From a bacterium (GTDB lineage Bacteria; Electryoneota; B3-LCP), in contig JAPKYS010000050.1 in assembly GCA_026394195.1 (NCBI GenBank), positions 1 to 57,062 of the forward strand: 57,062 bases of DNA. Reading direction: 5' to 3'. This document shows positions 54,018-57,062 of the stretch, in pieces (within the stretch, counting starts at the first letter, position 1; each line of letters begins with the position of its first letter). A program made the position numbers and the translations under genes. Below the pieces are notes generated by a model. That model was not told the origin of the DNA, did not search any database, and saw only the letters and a list, made by a program, of their open reading frames with translations.

Positions 54018-55550
54018 TCATGGGTGGTTGTACAGGTGGTCCAGTCGGACGTTTAATGAAATTCTCCATCGGGCGCCCTCGTCATTGTTGGCTGAGGAAT
54101 TCCCTGCGTTTTTAATCCAGTCGTATTCAATAACTCCTTCCGCTTGAAGATAGGGTAGTAACAGGGCTGAAAAACCAAAACCGAGCGCATTAGTCTTTTC
54201 AATCGTACCAGTCGGAAAAGGTTCACTGTATCCTTGAGCCACGGTAAAATTGACGTAACTGCTGTCAAATGGCGAGCTGACTCGACCTTCGCCCTGGCGG
54301 CGCAGAGACCAGTATCCATCCAGTCTGACTCGGGCTATAGGCCAACAGGTCGCCTGCAGTTTCAATCTGTCGCCGTCATTCCCCAATTCAGATCCCAACG
54401 GCAGCCCGCGGCTGAGATAGCGATATTTTTCATCCGGAGCATTGTAGGTGCGATTGGTAATGCCGCTGTAATCCGCGCTGAGTCCCAATAAACCTTCAAA
54501 TCCGCACCAGCGGCTGCCGATCAGCCAACCCCATTCGGTCGGTTCGAGATCCTGTGGCTTTTTATTCTCAAACTGGATATCGTCCAACAGTAATTCTCCA
54601 TATGCCTGCACTCCGGGGCAGGGGAAGGCATTGACGTCGAGACTGATCATACCGTTGCCTTCGGAATTCTCGTTGGCGAGTTCCCCGTAGAACGGAAGGA
54701 GGGGGTTCATCGATCCGAAACGCACTCCACCGGTGAATAGCAGCGTCTCAGAGATTCCCACCCGCATCCAATCGACCGGCTGAAACTCGAAGCGATGCCC
54801 GCTCAGGAAACGGCTGGTGCGCACGCCGCTGGAATCCGTATAATCGTCCAATTGGCCGATCAGGGCGGTGAAGCTGCCCCAACGCCATCCAATCCGAAAG
54901 CTGATCTGATCCATACCTCGCGGCGCGTCATTGAGCAGCAAATGGTCTTCGCCCGGTCCCCAGGAAATGTGATCTCGGCCCAGTTTGAGGGTCCAGCGAT
55001 CTCTCGCTCCAGTGAACACCAGATAGGCCTGTTCGGTGAATCCGGCGGTATGATGCCAGATTTTGTCGGTGTAAGCCGGGTTTTCCGCCAGATCGCGATC
55101 CACCCGGATGGCTGAATAAACGCCGAAGCGCTTGTTGCCGGTCCCTAAATCAAGGACTACGTAACCGGCTGCGCGGCTGTCTACACCGTGAACGTCTTCA
55201 ACACCGGCACTGACCCGCCCGCCGGCAAAAGTTCGCCAACCCTGCCTGCCCCGTACAGAAGTCATTTCCGGACGGAATTCATCGGCCAGCAATTTCAAGC
55301 GCTCCAGAACGACTCTTTCCGCTGGAGTGGCGTTGCGAGCCAAGGCTCGGGCAACCTGCCCTCGAGTGTAAGGCCGCTGCCCGGGATCCAACTCCTGCAG
55401 ATAGCCCGCCGTCTGCAGCCAGCGGATTTCGTTATAAGCCCAGTGATCCGGAGGAAGGGTTTCCCAGGGGGCAGCAACGCTGATGGTAAACCAGCCAGCC
55501 GCCGCCCATAAAAGGGGTAGGTAGAAGAGAACCAGGCGTCTCGATGTCAT
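54018..55550 (-). CDS. Wzi-like capsule-assembly outer-membrane protein
   Basis: A 510-residue predicted outer-membrane barrel. After a signal peptide, an SLH-like helical stretch appears (DHWAYNEIRWLQTAGYLQEL, YTRGQVARAL), then the barrel. LKLGRDHISWGPGED and LLLNDAPRGMDQISF are the Wzi capsule-assembly signature; C-terminal strands end in LNVRLDHLYNHP. Wzi-type proteins anchor or help assemble exported polysaccharide. It lies between the nucleotidyltransferase and a GT2 gene with 7-9 base gaps, so one operon. Confidence 0.82.
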   Translation of the reverse strand: MTSRRLVLFYLPLLWAAAGWFTISVAAPWETLPPDHWAYNEIRWLQTAGYLQELDPGQRPYTRGQVARALARNATPAERVVLERLKLLADEFRPEMTSVRGRQGWRTFAGGRVSAGVEDVHGVDSRAAGYVVLDLGTGNKRFGVYSAIRVDRDLAENPAYTDKIWHHTAGFTEQAYLVFTGARDRWTLKLGRDHISWGPGEDHLLLNDAPRGMDQISFRIGWRWGSFTALIGQLDDYTDSSGVRTSRFLSGHRFEFQPVDWMRVGISETLLFTGGVRFGSMNPLLPFYGELANENSEGNGMISLDVNAFPCPGVQAYGELLLDDIQFENKKPQDLEPTEWGWLIGSRWCGFEGLLGLSADYSGITNRTYNAPDEKYRYLSRGLPLGSELGNDGDRLKLQATCWPIARVRLDGYWSLRRQGEGRVSSPFDSSYVNFTVAQGYSEPFPTGTIEKTNALGFGFSALLLPYLQAEGVIEYDWIKNAGNSSANNDEGARWRISLNVRLDHLYNHP

Positions 55551-55559
55551 CGGAGTTAC

Positions 55560-56699
55560 CTACTTCAAGCCTTCAAACTGAAGAATTCGAGTCAGAAATG
55601 CATCAAAAATGGTGAGCAGACCGAAAGCTGTGAGGAAAAGCCCCAGCAGGAAAAACCGTTCAGAGAGCAGTGCGGGCGCATAGGTGGACAAATTGATGAT
55701 TGCCAAGCCAAGGAGAAATCTTAACACTCCCAGGATCAAACTCCGCTCCAGGCTGAAGCGCTGGAAAAAGCTTTGCAGCGGCAAGTCCCAATTGGGAAAA
55801 TCGAGAGTGAATTGGTGAGCTCGGGCGTAAAACCCAAATCGCGTGATCACCCAGCCGGAAAGCGCTGCAACCCCGCTGATCAATCCTAAAGTATGTGGCG
55901 TCTTACCGAAGATGAACGCGGCAAAAAAGATCAACCCCAAAGCGAAGATTAGATTGCCGACATAGCCGAAGAGGTGCACCGGGCTGTACATCAGCATGAA
56001 ACGCAGGTGCCGCCAGCCATCACGGAAAGTGCGCAGATGCGGTTTGCGGTCGCGCCCGTCAGGGTGCAGTGTAATGGGAATCTCGGTGATCTTCAGCCGG
56101 GCTTTGGATGCTTTGATCACCATTTCTGAGGCAAATTCCATCCCTTCGGTTTGCAGATGCATTCTGTTCAAAGCATCCTTGGTGAACGCGCGCATGCCGC
56201 AATGAGCATCGCTCATGCCGGTTTTATAGAGCAGATTAAGGAAACCGCTGAGCAGGGGATTGCCGAATCGGTGCAGCGGCGACATGGCTCCGGGCTTGAT
56301 TTCACCTTTCAAGCGTGAACCCATCACCATGTCATAACCTTCCCGCAAGGGCTTGATGAAGCGTTCCAGCTCCGACAGGTCGTAGCTGTCATCGCTGTCC
56401 GCCATGACGATAAATCGCCCGCGCGCTTCGGAAAGCCCCTTGATGTAGGCGTTGCCGTACCCTTTCTTGGGTTGGTGGACCACCCGCGCTCCCAAACCTT
56501 CAGCGATTTCCACCGAACGATCGGTCGATCCGTTATCCGAGATGACGACTTCGCCCTTGATCCCGGCTTGGTTCATGGCATCCAGCGCCTTGCGGATGCA
56601 GATACCCACTGTGATCTCCTCGTTCAGGCAGGGCATGACGACGGAGAGCTCCAGATCTTCGGCGCTGTGGGTCAGGTTATTTTTGGGATTATCGGTCAC
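55560..56699 (-). CDS. GT2 glycosyltransferase with membrane C-terminus (DPM1/ArnC-like)
   Basis: A 379-residue membrane-bound transferase. Residues about 18-245 are the GT2 domain: SVVMPCLNEEITVGICI, VVISDNGSTDRS, the metal site MADSDDSYD, CGMRAFTKDAL and a PDGRDRKPHLRTFRDGW segment. Three to four helices follow (NLIFALGLIFFAAFIFG, and from LGVLRFLLGLAIINL). Such proteins add a sugar to a polyprenyl phosphate. The start is GTG 56697-56699 without a clear ribosome site; the PCLNEE motif defines the real core. Promoter not seen upstream. Confidence 0.88.
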   Translation of the reverse strand: MTDNPKNNLTHSAEDLELSVVMPCLNEEITVGICIRKALDAMNQAGIKGEVVISDNGSTDRSVEIAEGLGARVVHQPKKGYGNAYIKGLSEARGRFIVMADSDDSYDLSELERFIKPLREGYDMVMGSRLKGEIKPGAMSPLHRFGNPLLSGFLNLLYKTGMSDAHCGMRAFTKDALNRMHLQTEGMEFASEMVIKASKARLKITEIPITLHPDGRDRKPHLRTFRDGWRHLRFMLMYSPVHLFGYVGNLIFALGLIFFAAFIFGKTPHTLGLISGVAALSGWVITRFGFYARAHQFTLDFPNWDLPLQSFFQRFSLERSLILGVLRFLLGLAIINLSTYAPALLSERFFLLGLFLTAFGLLTIFDAFLTRILQFEGLK

Positions 56700-56855
56700 A
56701 ATGATCGGATTGGATTAGGATGGCGCCAGGAGCCGGGATAAGGCTGCGCTTGTTTTGCGCTTGTCACGGTTTCCGACTTAAAGCTCAAAATAATAAATCC
56801 AAAGCTTAAAGTCAAGAGGAATCGGCACTGTTAGGATAGCAGGTTCGGCTTGATA

Positions 56856-57062
56856 TTAATTCTGAACCCGTTCAACCTCTTGCATCACCGCTTCAATAAC
56901 CGGTTCGACAGGGAGCAGGTTCATGCAATCCCGGTCGCAGACCGGTTTGAAGCAGCCCAGACAGTCCACGTCCGGTTCGAGGATTTGACCCTGACCGTAC
57001 AGCTCGAATTCATTCCGGTTGAAGATGTTGTTGAAAAGAACGATGCGCTTGTTCAGACCGAT
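56856..57062 (-). CDS. GT9 (ADP-heptose:LPS heptosyltransferase-type) glycosyltransferase, C-terminal end only
   Basis: The last 68 codons of a minus-strand gene that begins beyond the window. RIVLFNNIFNRNEFELYGQG and the Cys cluster CLGCFKPVC...CM followed by LPVEPVIEAV match the C-terminus of GT9 heptosyltransferases that act on LPS core. It supports an LPS/polysaccharide locus continuing outside. The gap to the GT2 gene (56700-56855) contains nothing recognisable. Confidence 0.75.
   Translation of the reverse strand: MGLNKRIVLFNNIFNRNEFELYGQGQILEPDVDCLGCFKPVCDRDCMNLLPVEPVIEAVMQEVERVQN

Overview
The window comes from a Gram-negative (diderm) bacterium. It encodes the LPS-export porin LptD, a complete Tol-Pal operon, an RND efflux pump, several lipoproteins and a Wzi-like outer-membrane protein. 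A C25 (gingipain-type) peptidase ends in a type A type IX secretion (T9SS) sorting domain, which points to the FCB superphylum or one of its candidate-phylum relatives (the style of Calditrichota, Zixibacteria, KSB1 or Marinimicrobia). The sequence alone does not fix the lineage. TTG starts with good ribosome sites occur more than once, and intergenic DNA is rich in imperfect palindromic repeats.

Layout. 1-2.7 kb: minus-strand feoA-feoB plus a cut-off Cys-rich FeoB-associated membrane protein, behind a promoter with a palindrome at the start site. 2.9-10.3 kb: plus-strand cluster of the C25 peptidase, a Nudix hydrolase (ATGA overlap) and a secreted TPR/seven-bladed FG-GAP/ASPIC protein. 10.5-12.5 kb: a single-domain response regulator and tripeptidase T, each with its own promoter and terminator. 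12.8-16.4 kb: a lipoprotein with an excellent sigma-54 promoter and tandem 16-bp palindromes upstream, divergent from lptD. 16.6-18.4 kb: OPT-family transporter. 18.6-25.7 kb (minus): a ybgC-like thioesterase, a nitrilase-fold hydrolase, then tolQ-tolR-tolA-like-tolB-pal-cpoB and a further secreted TolB-like propeller. 25.9-28 kb: an orphan 2-oxoacid:acceptor oxidoreductase gamma subunit and a GT2-TPR protein.

28-45 kb is an accessory, decaying zone. It holds gene remnants (an orphan T9SS tail, an internally deleted VOC protein, a methyltransferase fragment and a GH46-like chitosanase pseudogene with four stops and a frameshift). It also holds many repeats, an IS200-like REP-associated transposase bracketed by its 73-bp repeats, a STAS-like gene between ~138-bp inverted repeats, and a low-GC cluster of poorly known genes (PD-(D/E)xK-like, zinc-ribbon membrane protein, DUF1828-like and partner). 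Embedded in it are conserved functions: the RND pump with its adaptor, and the two chains of a split B12-dependent methylmalonyl-CoA-type mutase. The mutase's likely chaperone GTPase (MeaB) lies about 8 kb further on.

45.9-57 kb (all minus) is MeaB, a Crp/Fnr regulator, and a surface-polysaccharide block: GDP-mannose synthesis (manC), UDP-glucose to UDP-glucuronate to UDP-xylose (ugd, UXS), an RmlA-like nucleotidyltransferase, a Wzi-like outer-membrane protein, a GT2 membrane glycosyltransferase and the end of a GT9 heptosyltransferase. Starts were moved from the longest frame where a ribosome site or signal peptide argued for it. Database-level family names were assigned by eye, without searches.
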